64,000 nucleotides of DNA from assembly GCF_032854445.1 (NCBI RefSeq), contig NC_088296.1, positions 8,902,706 to 8,966,705 of the forward strand. Direction: 5' to 3'. The notes under the pieces were generated by a model. The model had not been told where the DNA came from. It saw only the letters and a program-made list of their open reading frames with translations, and did no database searches. The position numbers were made by a program, and so were the translations under genes. The stretch comes from Liolophura sinensis. Its lineage: Eukaryota; Mollusca; Polyplacophora; Chitonida; Chitonidae. Shown piece after piece: positions 11,526 to 23,158 of the stretch (position 1 is the stretch's first letter; each line of letters begins with the position of its first letter).

Positions 11526-12088
11526 CACAGGACAGTGCTCTTCCATCAATTACAAGATCTGCTTCCCTTCGAAAACGCAGCCCAATTTGACCGACCGACA
11601 GACAGACAAACAGACAGAGCGACTTACGAACAAGGCTAAGCTGAATATTCGGATGAGCTTTGTTTGATAAAGATAAAGAGCTCTCAAGTTGCAAAATGTA
11701 CGGAGATTTCTTTTTATGTAACAAAAATATACCAACAAATCTGAAAAGTGTCCACAATGGTCATTTTAACTGCGAAAAGAGAAAAAAACGTATGTGCTCC
11801 AAACTTCTCTGAGGTTCTTGTGTACTGCGCGATCTTATAGCTGATATATTGAAACTTAGAAAAGGACAAAGGCAACAATTAAAAGCACCACTAAAATGTG
11901 TTTTAGAATGCTAACTCTTTGTAACATTTTGAATCAATGATTAAATTATGTCACCTCCGCAAACTTGTGGCCAGAACAGGTTTAAACCATTGAACAATAT
12001 ATTTTCTTTGGAAATCATCCCTTTTAAGTTTCAAAGCAGAATTGAATGCATTTAAATATTTGAAATGCAAGATGACTCATCTTAATTC
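11526..12088. other. no gene; short GACA-rich tract
   Basis: A GACA/GACC-rich simple tract at about 11589-11622 is the only feature noted. Confidence 0.5.
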
Positions 12089-12181
12089 TTCTAAGTTTTA
12101 GAGTAGATATTCGTAGTGCTTCTAAGTTTTAGAGTAGATATTAGTAGTGTTTCTAAGTTTTAGAGTAGATATTAGTAGTGC
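12089..12181. repeat. 31-bp tandem repeat, three units
   Basis: ttctaagttttagagtagat followed by attagtagtgc occurs three times in a row with two or three substitutions in total. The low divergence suggests recent amplification. Confidence 0.92.
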
Positions 12182-13285
12182 TGAAAACAAAGAATTAGAT
12201 TTCTCTGCCATTAAGATATGAGTACATTGTTTATTAGATGGACTGACCATGTGAAATAAAAACGAAACTAAATATTCATGCTACAATTACATGTATACTG
12301 GCTAACAGGCGAAGACCAGGCGTTCTAAAAATGAGAAAAATTAAGGTATTTAAATCATATTTACTTGATTAGGTGTCAACACATAGAGAAGTAGATGAGG
12401 GAGGGGGAGTTGTATAGTAGGCAATCTCTCTGGCGTTGTGTGTGTGACTGTCTGGAAACACCATTTCCGGTTTGCCATAGTAAGCATTTTACCCCACGTT
12501 TAACGTTTCTAAATCTAAATTTTAAAAAAAATGCACTTACGATAGAGAGATCCCTGAGATTACCTTTTGTGCCAGTGGTTTTAAGTTTCTGTATGTCATA
12601 CCGCTTTCATCTTTGGCTGCTTGTCAGTTATTATGCAATGTCTCTAGGGATTCTTTAGTTCTCATTTGTTTGTTCTTGGTATGCCTCAAGACTATTATAT
12701 ATCATAAAAATCAATCATGCCTGAAATGCCACTTAGCTTTTCCTGGTATCTGATGTAAGCATGACATCAAGCTGATGGTTGCGGCAGTGAAAGTATATCA
12801 TGCATAGCACGGGTTATGTTTCCGTACACTAAAGACATGATAAAGCCGATAAGATGTAAAATAAAACTGTGACGGATTAGTCTTACCCTAACCTGAATCT
12901 ATACAGTGTACGGGAGCGTTTTCGTCGTGAACTCCAAATAAAGTTGTGCAAAATGTATGAAGAAATGTTTTCTAAACTAAAACTTACACATGTACACGCA
13001 TGCACACCACCCCACAGGCACCCACGCACCCAGAAAATACAAGTTTTGACTACAGCCTTGCTTTTAGCATTCTACAACAGTTACGGTTTCTTGAGTTAAA
13101 CACAAAATGGATTTTTAGTGTCCATTACGTATTTTCAGCATTCGAACCACCGGTTCAAATCCATGTGGCACCAATTGCAAGTTGAGAGCCATATTTGTAT
13201 ACTTCGCATAATCCTTCTTATCAAACGTTAATATTACTGCAGCCGATGAACTTGTCTCTGCCTCAAGTCTGCTTACATGTATTTC
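12182..13285. other. no gene recognised
   Basis: AT-rich DNA. An open frame of 87 codons at 12395 shows no domain or signal. Confidence 0.5.
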
Positions 13286-13289
13286 TGGC

Positions 13290-13410
13290 GCAGCTCCACC
13301 TCTAAGTCAGGAGATTTGCCACGTACCTAGTGAAGGGCGGTGGTTTCCGATGGTGGCACTCCGATATGTAATTCATGCATACACCTACCCGCCAAGGTAC
13401 ATAGTTGATG
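13290..13410 (+). mobile_element. SINE family F fragment
   Basis: tttgccacgtacctagtgaa and gggcggtggtttccgatgg parallel tttgacaggtacccagcgaa and gtcgatggtttacacc in the 42.8-kb copy. The tail core is absent. Confidence 0.45.
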
Positions 13411-13756
13411 ACACAGTTATTCGCCAAAAACACAAAGACGACGCAAGTGAATATAAGCTCTGGAGTTTATTAGCTATAGAAACTCTTTAACAGGGGCTTC
13501 AGTCATGGCGTCACTAACTGCGAGAAGTCATTTATATACAAGGATATGGCAGAAAAAAAGGAAATTGATGATACATCTGGATAATAAAACCAAATGTAAA
13601 AGGATATTCTGTCACCAATCAATGTTCCCTAAACTCTTCCCGTTTCTTGCTTTATATTTTGTATACACTCGGTTTCTACCGGTCCCGAAAGCACAGTTGC
13701 TATCAGTTGGGTTCAGTCACACCTAAGACTCTCTTGGCGTTCAGTATGAAAAGGAT

Positions 13757-13951
13757 AGTGCAACTACTGGTTGACCCCGTATCAGTATAAAGAATCTTGC
13801 CTTCGGTATGGCGTCTCAGTGAAGCAGGACCAAATAAAAGAGCTGTGGAAATCCGTCCTGCAACAAGGAGGCACATAACATGCATTTTAAGGATTCCTTC
13901 GTCGTCATATGACTGAAAAATTGTTTGGTACGACCTTAAACCCCAAGCACT
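13757..13951 (+). mobile_element. SINE family B, 3' part
   Basis: Contains ggtatggcgtctcagtgaag, gtcctgcaacaaggaggcac and the best-preserved family B tail in the window: gtcatatgactgaaaaattg, then gtacgaccttaaaccccaag. The head is missing. Confidence 0.8.
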
Positions 13952-15305
13952 CTCACTTAACATATCTGTATGTTATTTGCTGAAATACTTTGGTGTCCTT
14001 AGCCCATAAAACAACCACCATCACATCAGAGAAACATTTCTGGGTAAAAAGTTAAACTACAATAAAATAAATAAATAAATAAACAAATTAATAAATACAT
14101 TTATAAATAATGAAATGTACGACAAGTGATATTTTAAAAGGGAAATTTATTTCAAAATTACATCTCCGTTTTATGCGTACCTTCTCTTACTGGTCAGAAG
14201 GCTGTGGATATATCGTCAACGGTAATCTTATTAGCTAAGCACAACCGTCTTACTGTCCCCTTCTGGACTCACAGAATTCACTTGATATCAGTTGTCTTTA
14301 GCGACACGACCACAGGTTACTCCATCGGGAGAATAAGCGTCGCCGCCTTAGGAATATGGTTGTTTAAACACCCCCCCACACCTTCCCACCTTCCCTACCA
14401 AGAAATAGTTATGATTTTGTGTTTTATATCTTAACCTGCGTATTAAAAAATTAAAACCGTTTATTTCATGTACACTTTTTAATATTTTTTTTTAAAATGT
14501 TGCAAAAACAAGGTCGCCGAAGGACATTTCACAACCTCAAGTCAAAATTATTTTCGCAAAAACAAAGACATGCAACATTGCTATTTTAAAATTTTCTCAC
14601 AATAAAACCACAGAAAAAATAATAAGACATAAGAATAAGTGATTTGTGCATTTTATGATATCGTTTCTTGGATGCAGGGTCAGTCAGTGGTAGGATTCCA
14701 ATTGAGAATGTAGCGTGAAAACATCGCCACATACTGTGTGTATTGTCACATTCTGACTCACGTGAGTTGGAAGGAAAAATCATATAAAGGTCTAGTAAAA
14801 GGAGATATCTCTTCTTAGTATTTATTCTGCGCACGCTCTTCTTCCATCGTTACACCTTGTAATATATAACTAAATACAGTGACATCACAACCATTTAAAT
14901 GTAGTGCTACTGTCAACTCACGTGAAGTGTGACAGGTAATAAACTTCTTAATGACGTCATGGTTAAGCTCAATGACGTCACTGCCAAAGCCCGCAATGCA
15001 CGGTGGAATCTCAAGTGATTAACTGTTTTCGTTGGAGAGGACGAAATTCAGCCGGAGTGTTCCTCATTATTCCCTTAATAGAATAAGAGGTTCAGTGAGA
15101 GGGTTTGTCAGGTACTTGATTTGTGGTTTTACACTGTGCACTCCAGATTCATCCACCTACAAAACTGAGTGTCGTGTCATCATAAAACGAAAAACTCTTC
15201 AGCATTGCGTTAATCAGGATTCAAATAAACAGATATACATATTTCCATCATATACAATGTACGTGACCTTAGCATTTATCACCCACCCCCTGCCCCCAGA
15301 GATTA
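13952..15305. other. no gene; short (AAAT)n tract
   Basis: (AAAT)n at about 14064-14092 without an attached SINE body. Otherwise AT-rich sequence with only short open frames. Confidence 0.5.
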
Positions 15306-15309
15306 ACTC

Positions 15310-16560
15310 AAGTCTGTATCTTATACAGTGTCCGTAAAGAATTTGCGTTATTACGCATTTATCACAATGCTAGTAATCAACTATAGTATGTATCTTATCG
15401 TATACAGCGTCCGTAAAGAATTTGAGTTATTACGCATTTATCACAATGCTAGTAATCAACTAAAGTCTGTATCTTATCGTATAGTACCTGTACAGTTTTT
15501 GTCCTACTGTGTATTTATTACACTTCTAGGTGATCAACTAAGGTCTGTGTCTTGCCTGTACAGGATCTGTGTTACTGTCTAGTTATCACATTGCTATAGG
15601 TAATCAACTCGGTTCTGTGTCTTACCGTACCGTACACGTTGTTGTACAGTAGTTTATTACACTTCTAGTCATTAACTGAGGTCTGTAACTTACCACACAA
15701 TGCCTGTGCAGCATCTGCGTTCTTATGTATTTATCACATTCTTATTAATGAACATAAATCTGTTACTTAACGTGTATTGTCGGTGCAGCATTTGTGGTAA
15801 TGTATATTTATAACATTCCTAGTAATAAATTAAGGTCTATATTTTACCGCACATTGCTGGGTCAGCATTTGTGTTGCTGTATATTTATAACATTCCTAGT
15901 AATAAAATAAGGTCTGTATCTTACCGCACATTGTTGGGTCAGCATCTGTATTTATAACATTCCTAGTAATAAATTAAGGTCTGTACCTTACCGTAAACTG
16001 GCGGTGCAGCATTTGTATTACTGTATATTTATCACATTCCTTGTAAGAAACAGGGTTTGTATCTTACCGTACATTGCTGGGTCAGCATTTGTATTACTGT
16101 ATATTTATCACATTCCTTGTAAGAAATAGGGTTTGTATCTTACCGTACATTGCTGGGTCAGCATTTGTATTACTGTATATTTATCACATTCCTTGTAAGA
16201 AATAGGGTCTGTATCTTACCGTACATTGGCTGTACAGCATTTGTGTTACGGTATATTTATCACATTCCTTGTAAGAAATAGGGTCTGTATCTTACCGTAC
16301 ATTGGCTGTACAGCATTTGTGTTACGGTATATTTATCACATTCCTTGTAAGAAATAGGGTCTGTATCTTACCGTACATTGGCTGTACAGCATTTGTGTTA
16401 CGGTATATTTATCACATTCCTTGTAAGAAATAGGGTCTGTATCTTACCGTGCATTACTGGGTCAGCATTTGTGTTACTGTGTATTTATCACATTCCTAGT
16501 GATTAACGCAGGTCAGTATGTTGCCGTACATTGCCTGTACAGCATTTGCGTTACTATGGA
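15310..16560. repeat. 76-bp satellite array, about 16 units
   Basis: Units contain tcttaccgtacattgctggg, gtcagcatttgtattactg and tatttatcacattccttgta. The word tcttaccgt recurs at 16062, 16138, 16214, 16290, 16366 and 16442, exactly 76 bases apart. The units from about 16020 to 16480 are almost identical. Those toward 15.3 kb are much more diverged. Confidence 0.95.
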
Positions 16561-16856
16561 GATAGCCCATTGGCTACCATACATTTACAACACAAATTTG
16601 CTACAAGCTAAGCATACAAATCTTGTGTGATATACTGTACAGACAATACATTTATCATGGAAATGGACACCGCGAAATAAATACATTTTGTTTGTCTTGA
16701 GTGAGACTTCGTGACTTTGGGTTTTACAATAAAACGTGCTTAAACGGAGAGCTGAAACATAATCTGTGCTGAAGTTTAAAAAAAGTCAGCTCACATTGCC
16801 AATGGCCCGAGGTTTCGGTGATATATTCCCAATTAAAGGGAGCTGAAATTTTATTG
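16561..16856. other. no gene recognised
   Basis: Spacer between the satellite and the minus-strand open frame. Nothing recognisable. Confidence 0.5.
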
Positions 16857-17207
16857 TCACTTCGGGACACTAATATACCGTTCACAGGTGCAAAGAACCT
16901 GATACTGTAAGGCGGAGAATCGGCCCCAGAGAGGTACGATCAGGAAGTTCAAATTTCGAAGTCCCAGCACAATTGTGTTAATTTCGGAATAATACGTACA
17001 AAACTCGGCCGATTCTCTCATGAAAGTTATAATGCCATAAAAGAGATGGTTGCTTAGTAATAACCCTCCAAAAATGCACTCTCGATCAAAAAATGCCAAT
17101 GTTTCGTTCAAACGAGGCACTGTGTTTTGAGTTTGCAGTATGAAGATCAACGTTAACCAGAAAATTTTTGATGAAAGCTTCATGAGTGTATCTCTACGTG
17201 CTCTCAT
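16857..17207 (-). CDS. unrecognised open frame, possible small secreted protein
   Basis: A 116-codon minus-strand frame outside any repeat. Starting from the second Met (residue 9, MKLSSKIFWLTLIFILQTQ) it has a Lys-containing start, a hydrophobic run (IFWLTLIFIL) and then a polar stretch, which resembles a signal peptide. There is no known domain and no convincing upstream exon or promoter. It is one of the longer non-repetitive frames of the first 45 kb, but a chance frame remains likely. Confidence 0.18.
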   Translation of the reverse strand: MRARRDTLMKLSSKIFWLTLIFILQTQNTVPRLNETLAFFDRECIFGGLLLSNHLFYGIITFMRESAEFCTYYSEINTIVLGLRNLNFLIVPLWGRFSALQYQVLCTCERYISVPK

Positions 17208-18104
17208 AGTTTCGTTTTCGTTAACGTTTGTATTCTTATGTAAAACATAAACTTTATAATGTGATCAGTTTTGTCATATTTTAGCAAGTTTAAAATCTAT
17301 ATTTCTTCCCTGATCCGTCAGACATCCACCACAGTACAGTGGATTAACGACGTTCCTGCGGAGAACAGATCGGAATTTGAAGCTTTGTGACTCTTTTTCA
17401 TTCTTTGGAAGCATACTTTTGTGTGAGTAAAGATGAAGGCCATCTTGCTTAAAATAAGTGTTATTACAAATTAGAATAGATAAGCTATGGTATTACTTAA
17501 GATTTGGCAACTGTAGCGAGATCATACGTGAATCAAGGTTGAGAGCACATATTGTCCTCTGGCTATTATCAGGATTAACAGGTTATGCGTACCCGCTGTA
17601 TGAGGCTGAAAGTTACATTTGCTATGTATTTATGTAACTGATTTGTACATAACTGTGTGCTCAAGTATTTTTCAGAAAGTTACATTTCTGGCGATTTTCA
17701 TAAGTCTACAGTGTCTACTGCAAAAAAAAAACAAGATATTCCAGTGTGACTGGAGCCGGCTACAATTTTATCGCCTCAGTGCACGTCTGGAGCTCTACAA
17801 GCCGCATTTATGCCATATAACAGGAAAAGAAGAGTAAAAAAAAAAGAGCTGTAAAAAGAAGTAGCGTTACGACTGTGTCAGCAGCTGTCTCTTACAGCCA
17901 TAGTCAGTTTTGCTACTGGATCTGCACAGGTTCTTGCACTGGGGTCGAATCTCCGCCTTACCATTCAAGGTCCTTTACGCTGGTTTACATACAATTGTCC
18001 CTTAGCGCCAGTCTGATGTCGTTCATGTGAATGCAAAGCTGGGGCATTTAATCCGGTTTATTTGCCACTGCTAGCGACCTGGCTTTAAGCCATTTTCAAG
18101 GTAT
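17208..18104. other. no gene recognised
   Basis: AT-rich sequence without recognisable features. Confidence 0.5.
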
Positions 18105-18462
18105 TGAAAGGTATTGGTGTGGACAATAGGGAGTGGTGTGGACAATAGTTGTTGGTGTGGGCAACGAGCGGTGGTGGTGTGGGCAGTGAGCGGTGGCTTG
18201 GACAATAACGGATGGTTTGGACAATAAGCAGTGGCTTGGACAATAAGCGATGGTGTGAACAATAGGTGATGGTGTGGACAATAAGAGGTGGTGTGAACAA
18301 TAGGTGATGGTGTGGACAGTAGGCGGTGGTGTGGACAATAGGCGATGGTGTGAACAATATACGATCGTGTGAACAAAAGGCGGTAGGCGGTGGTGTGGAC
18401 AATAGGCGGTGGTGTGGACAATAAGCGGTGGCTTGAACAATTAACGGTGGTGTGGACAATAT
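18105..18462. repeat. 19-bp minisatellite, about 19 units
   Basis: Units near gcggtggtgtggacaatag repeat every 19 bases with frequent substitutions. Since 19 is not a multiple of three, three units give a 57-base cycle, and all three minus-strand frames read as His/Pro/Tyr-rich repeats. None looks like a real protein. Confidence 0.9.
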
Positions 18463-18539
18463 ACCAATGGAAAATCACACAGCCTAACATGAAGACAACG
18501 TATTTTCCACCAATGTGGCGTGCATATCTTCGTCCCATC

Positions 18540-18620
18540 ACTTTATCAGTGACTTGCTGAAGGTGGCTGGTTTACTTTACGCACCTTTCTTCCACCCATA
18601 AAATTGACCTCCTATTGTGC
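18540..18620 (+). mobile_element. possible SINE family F remnant
   Basis: aggtggctggtttactttac and tccacccataaaattgacct recall the late body of family F. The copy is short and decayed. Confidence 0.3.
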
Positions 18621-19370
18621 AATAGCGAATTTTGTTTTGGTTACGAGGGTTTTTTGATGGATTGTTTCCAAACCATTTTACAGGTATCAGTATGTATTAC
18701 GACTTGGATGGCGGCTTGTAATGTTACATAATGTGAAATCAGTCGTGGCCTATAAGTCTAGTACACTGAACCAGACACTCCACGGATGCATCGACAGTGT
18801 TGTTTATAAAGACAGGGGTGGAGAGGGGGTGGGGTCTAAAATTTTGTAATGGCGTGTGCCCGTCCGAAATTTTACGCTAAAGACGGAACTTATTTTTAGA
18901 CCGCCACGAGAAAAGATTTTGATTTATCTAAAAATAATAATAAATCAATAAAACAAATAAGTAAATGAATAAATTACAAAAAAGCTTTCCTTGGCTATGT
19001 TAGCTGACAAACATTGAAAACTAAAGTGCAGAAGACAAACTATACGCTGTGCACAGTTTACAGAAATCAGTGACAGACTGGGGAGAGAATTTCAAAAGAC
19101 ACACCATTTAAGAGGGGGAGCCAAGGCCTTATACAAGGGTAAGGAATTCTTACCAGAAAATCAATGATCAGACACTCCAAATGTCGTGAAGAAATTAAGG
19201 CCTTCCTATTTTATTCGTAAATAACGTCACCTTTTTGAGAATGTAATCCAGACATGTGATATGAAGGGTAGTTTATAGATTTACTCAGTTTTGCGAACGC
19301 TGGTCCGGGACTCCATGACATCATTATGCGTGAAAAGATTGAGTAAAAGTTAATTTCGAACCATTTACAC
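18621..19370. other. no gene recognised
   Basis: Contains an AAT/AAAT-rich stretch at about 18925-18975. Otherwise nothing recognisable. Confidence 0.5.
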
Positions 19371-19374
19371 GTGG

Positions 19375-19740
19375 CTTTACCAATAGTTGCACATATCAAG
19401 ACAAATGATTAACAGTTTGTCAATGGACGTGTTTTCCTATACAATGATCAAAAGCTTTACTAACAGGCGTATTTTCCTATACAAATGATGTAAGCTTTAC
19501 CAATAGAGATATTTCCCTAGACTAATGACCAAGGCTTTACCTATAGACGTATTTTCCGGAACAAATGATCAAGGCTTTACCAACAAACGTATTTTCTCGC
19601 AGACAAATAATTAAATCTTTGCCACTTTAGGCATATAAGAAAGACAACTGATCAAAAATTCACCAATAAATTTGTACGTGTAGACAGATAGTCAAGGGTT
19701 TATACCTGTTTATGTATATACCCAGACAAGATATCAATTT
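19375..19740. repeat. 40-bp minisatellite, first block
   Basis: gctttac recurs at 19454, 19494, 19534 and 19574, exactly 40 bases apart. Typical unit words are gctttaccaatagacgtatt and acaaatgatcaag. Units decay toward 19.7 kb. Confidence 0.88.
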
Positions 19741-19744
19741 TTAA

Positions 19745-20160
19745 CCAATAATAGCTATAATACTAGAAATAATAATAATAAAATAATTATTATAATTATA
19801 ATAATTCTTTATTTCAGACAAAATAGTCCAGATCACACATTAACGGAGAAAAACAGATATAAAGATGTATAGCTTTCTTGACATGTATAAATACAAAGTA
19901 AGGTATTACCTCTGGCGATAAAGCGTCCTCCGCTAGTTAGCCAGGAGGCCTGACGTAAAGAATAAGACAGACGTGACTGAAGTACATAGAACCACATTGT
20001 TATAGGGGTCAAGTGTACATTTAAAACCGTATACAGATTTTATTTTACCTTACCGAAGGCGTGTATGCGATTAACCTCAAATATGTTACTAACGCTACAT
20101 CTATATCTGCAATAAAGAAGCCATCGTAAAATATTATTGTATATAGCTCTTATCTAGTCG
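19745..20160. other. sequence interrupting two minisatellite blocks
   Basis: Begins with an AAT/ATT-rich stretch at 19755-19812 and continues as non-repetitive DNA. It separates two blocks of related tandem units. Confidence 0.5.
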
Positions 20161-20161
20161 C

Positions 20162-20452
20162 ACATTGATTTATATATGTATATACCAAGACAAAAGATCA
20201 CTTTTTACCAATATCTGCATATATCACGATAAAAGATCCATTTTTCTACCAGTATATATACATGTATGTACTAAGATAACATATCATTTTTTTTACCAAT
20301 ATGTGTATATACCAAGATAAAAGATCTTTTTTTTACCAATATTTGCTTATACCGAGATAAAAGATCAATTTTTTACCAATAAATGTACATACCAAAATGA
20401 CTGTTCAGGGTTTTAACAATACATGTGTAAACCAAGACAAATGGTTAAGGCG
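20162..20452. repeat. about 42-bp minisatellite, second block
   Basis: Units such as ttttaccaatatgtgtatat and accaagataaaagatc repeat at roughly 42 bases. The order of words (taccaata, gta, ata-cc-agacaaa-gatca) is the same as in the 19.4-kb block, so the two blocks are probably related. Confidence 0.78.
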
Positions 20453-21788
20453 CCGGCCACTTCACAAATCTTCTTAAAATCGGTAGTTAGCTGCGGCAAC
20501 AGATCAAAAGTTTGCTTAGTCTCTCCGTCGGGTAGGTCAGTTTGGTTCTAACGAGGGGTTTGAGTTCAATGTGACTTTAATGTAGAATGTGACAGCCATT
20601 GTGTTTTGTATTCTTGAGCATGATACCACGCTGGCCTTACATTTTTATGTTTTGAGGGCACATTACTTACGGAAAGTAAGTAACGAGAAACTGGAGTTTC
20701 GTGATTACAGCTCCAAAAATTATACCATTGCGTTTCAGAACTCTATTTTCCATAGATGAAGCACACAATTACGAAATTTCGGTACATTTTAATTTTGGCC
20801 CATTTCGTTGAAAGCCCATGACATGCCGACTGATATCTATTATTTTACAACAATGGCACTGAAACCTGTGAATTTCCTTTGTACAGTCGGAGTAGCCCCA
20901 TTTCCCAATTCGGTTACAGGATTTTAACTATTATCCGCGAATGCGATTGAATGCGGTTGTACTGATCTGAGGAGATTAGCATGAGAGCGGGGTCTAAGAG
21001 CATTCTTGGATACCTGATAGCCCAACCCTTTAAATGCACCACCTATTCAGGGCAATGGTGCCGGTCAACCCGATTTAGGGGTATTTTAGGACGCCATGCA
21101 TTGTTACGCTAATACATTTAAAGTCCGCCCAGGAATGGGCACAGGTCAGCGTCTTGTATACGCAAGTCCAATCGCGCGACTCCTCTCTTTTTTTCTCACG
21201 GGTGTTACTAAATTCCAACTGTCATTTTCAAGTGGCCAAAAAGCGGCAGCACAATGAACAATTCAAACAGATCCCTGGCCGTGAACAATTCAAGACAAGA
21301 GGGGGACCGTCATAAAAGCACAGCTTCGCTTTATTTATGATGTCCAGACCTCACTGTCTGAGGCGTTACATGCCGAATTTTTGCCCCTTCATGAAAACTT
21401 TAAATCATCGTTTCTCTGTTGTTTGCCGGGGTTTTTGTGACAACAGCATGACAGTCAATTAATGCATTTAAACACGAACCAACAATCGGCGAAAGGTAAC
21501 GAAATGTTTCCAAATGTTCATGTATATATTGTAAACAGTGTTGAAATAAAGCGTATCAGTGTCTTAATGTATGTATCTGTAGCTACCCCTTCAAGATGTA
21601 GAAGAGTCTGCAAAATAGACAGCTCTTAGTTTTATTAACGACGACATTTCGGCCTTGGGATTAGTGCCGTTCTCAGCTGTGAAACAACACTCAGTCTGGT
21701 TTCTTAAATGTTACCTGAATGTTACGTATACTCAATTCTACTATCCATGCTCACCCCACACGTGGTATAAAATGTCAGAAATGTCGGG
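20453..21788. other. no gene; possible retroelement end near 21.6 kb
   Basis: The segment 21601-21690 contains acgacgacatttcggccttg and gtgccgttctcagctg. From memory this resembles the termini of some Penelope-like or other retroelements. Nothing else is recognisable. Confidence 0.3.
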
Positions 21789-21790
21789 GA

Positions 21791-22049
21791 TTCCGTGGCC
21801 GAAATGGTTAGCGTGAAAGCACGGCGCAATGACACAGGAGTCTCTCAGCAATGCGGTCGCTGTGAGTTCAAGTCGAGCTCATGTGGGGGTTCCTCTCCGG
21901 TCGTACATGGTAATGGTTTGTCAGCAAACTAAGTATGGCCGTGGGTTTTCCACGGATTCTGCCCGGTTTCCTTAAACCATGATGCTGATATCCGTCGTAT
22001 AAATGAAACATTTCTGAGCACGGCGTAAAACAGCAATCAAGTAAATAAA
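21791..22049 (+). mobile_element. SINE family A, full length
   Basis: Head ttccgtggccgaaatggtta, caatgcggtcgctgtgagtt, body with tccggtcgtacatggtaatg, late part gatatccgtcgtataaatga, and an (AAAT)-type tail. It is more diverged than the 22.9-kb copy. Confidence 0.87.
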
Positions 22050-22204
22050 TTTGATTGCTGTTACTTTGTATATCAGCAAAAGTAACAGCCAAAGAACATT
22101 GCACGTTCTTTCGCACTTGAGAACAATATTAGTATATATACCAAAACTGAGCCTTGTGTAGAACCTTACTTAGGAATTTCAGACTTACACCATTCCACCT
22201 AGTT

Positions 22205-22400
22205 TTAAAGATAGTGGAAACCGAACGTCTTGGGTGTAAAAACCTTCTGACACGAGGCTGTAGCAGGAAGCTTTGCGACCTCCCTGGTATAAAGTGACTG
22301 GCGCTTGCAGAAAGTCAGCCCTGTAACCACGTGAGCCAACGAGGGTTCAGACAGCTTGGCACGGGAGTATCGAGTTCGAACTCTTTCATCACTGAAAATA
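22205..22400 (-). mobile_element. tRNA-like SINE head, minus strand (family D-like, weak)
   Basis: On the minus strand ctcgttggctcacgtggtta is very close to ctcgttggctcagatggtta in the family D copy ending at 26497, and fits a Pol III A-box. The body beyond the head is not obviously shared. Confidence 0.35.
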
Positions 22401-22865
22401 GGAAAGTCAAACTGTATCACGTGGACTTGTCAAAAAGGTTAGGCAACAATTTTTAGATCTCAATGACTTAAACATGTGTATCTGAAAATGTGTTATAAAA
22501 AGTAATTTAGGGTGGAGGATTGATAGAGATCAATGATAATCTGAATGTTTGTGAACTTTACAAAGGAAAGAGGTGGTATCTGTGTCTCTTTAAACGAGTG
22601 AGACAGGTAGTCAGTAAATTAATGTCAACAAAGGTTGCCTAACATTTACATGACACCGTGGAACTGTTTTTACCTTTGATGACAAAAGAGTTTTAACTCG
22701 AAACTCCCCTATTCACAGATAAGACTTGAAAATGTCAGATATTAGGATAGGCTACCTATATGTGATAAGTTTGTGTCAGATTTACAATTAATATTTCTTA
22801 ATGTGAATAAAATCCATTTTCATATGATAAATCCACGTTTTTCCTCATATAGAATATACGCTGTG
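22401..22865. other. no gene recognised
   Basis: AT-rich sequence without recognisable features. Confidence 0.5.
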
Positions 22866-22877
22866 TTAAAATTACTA

Positions 22878-23146
22878 AGGCGGGGCCTCTGTGACTCAGT
22901 CGGTTAGCGCACTAGCGCAGCGTAATTACCCAGAAGCCTCTCACCAATGCGGTCGCTGTGAGTTCAAGTCCAGCTCATGCTGGCTTCCTCTCCGGCCGTA
23001 AGTGGGAAGGTCTGCCAGCAACCTGCGAATGGTCATGGGTTCCCTCGGGCTGTGTCCGGTTTCCTCCCACCATAATGCTGGCCGCCGTCGTATAAGTGAA
23101 GTATTCTTGAACGCGGCGTAAAACACCAATCAAATAAATAAATAAA
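22878..23146 (+). mobile_element. SINE family A, full length with perfect TSD
   Basis: Complete copy from the tRNA-like head (gcctctgtgactcagtcggt) to the AAAT tail. A perfect 12-bp duplication, ttaaaattacta, flanks it at 22866-22877 and 23147-23158. This defines both ends and is good evidence for target-primed retroposition. Confidence 0.95.
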
Positions 23147-23158
23147 TTAAAATTACTA

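Noticed and set aside
18071-18541. 156-codon minus-strand frame with His/Pro/Tyr repeats
   Set aside because: Caused by the 19-bp array. All three frames of the same strand give similar repeats, which a real protein would not do.
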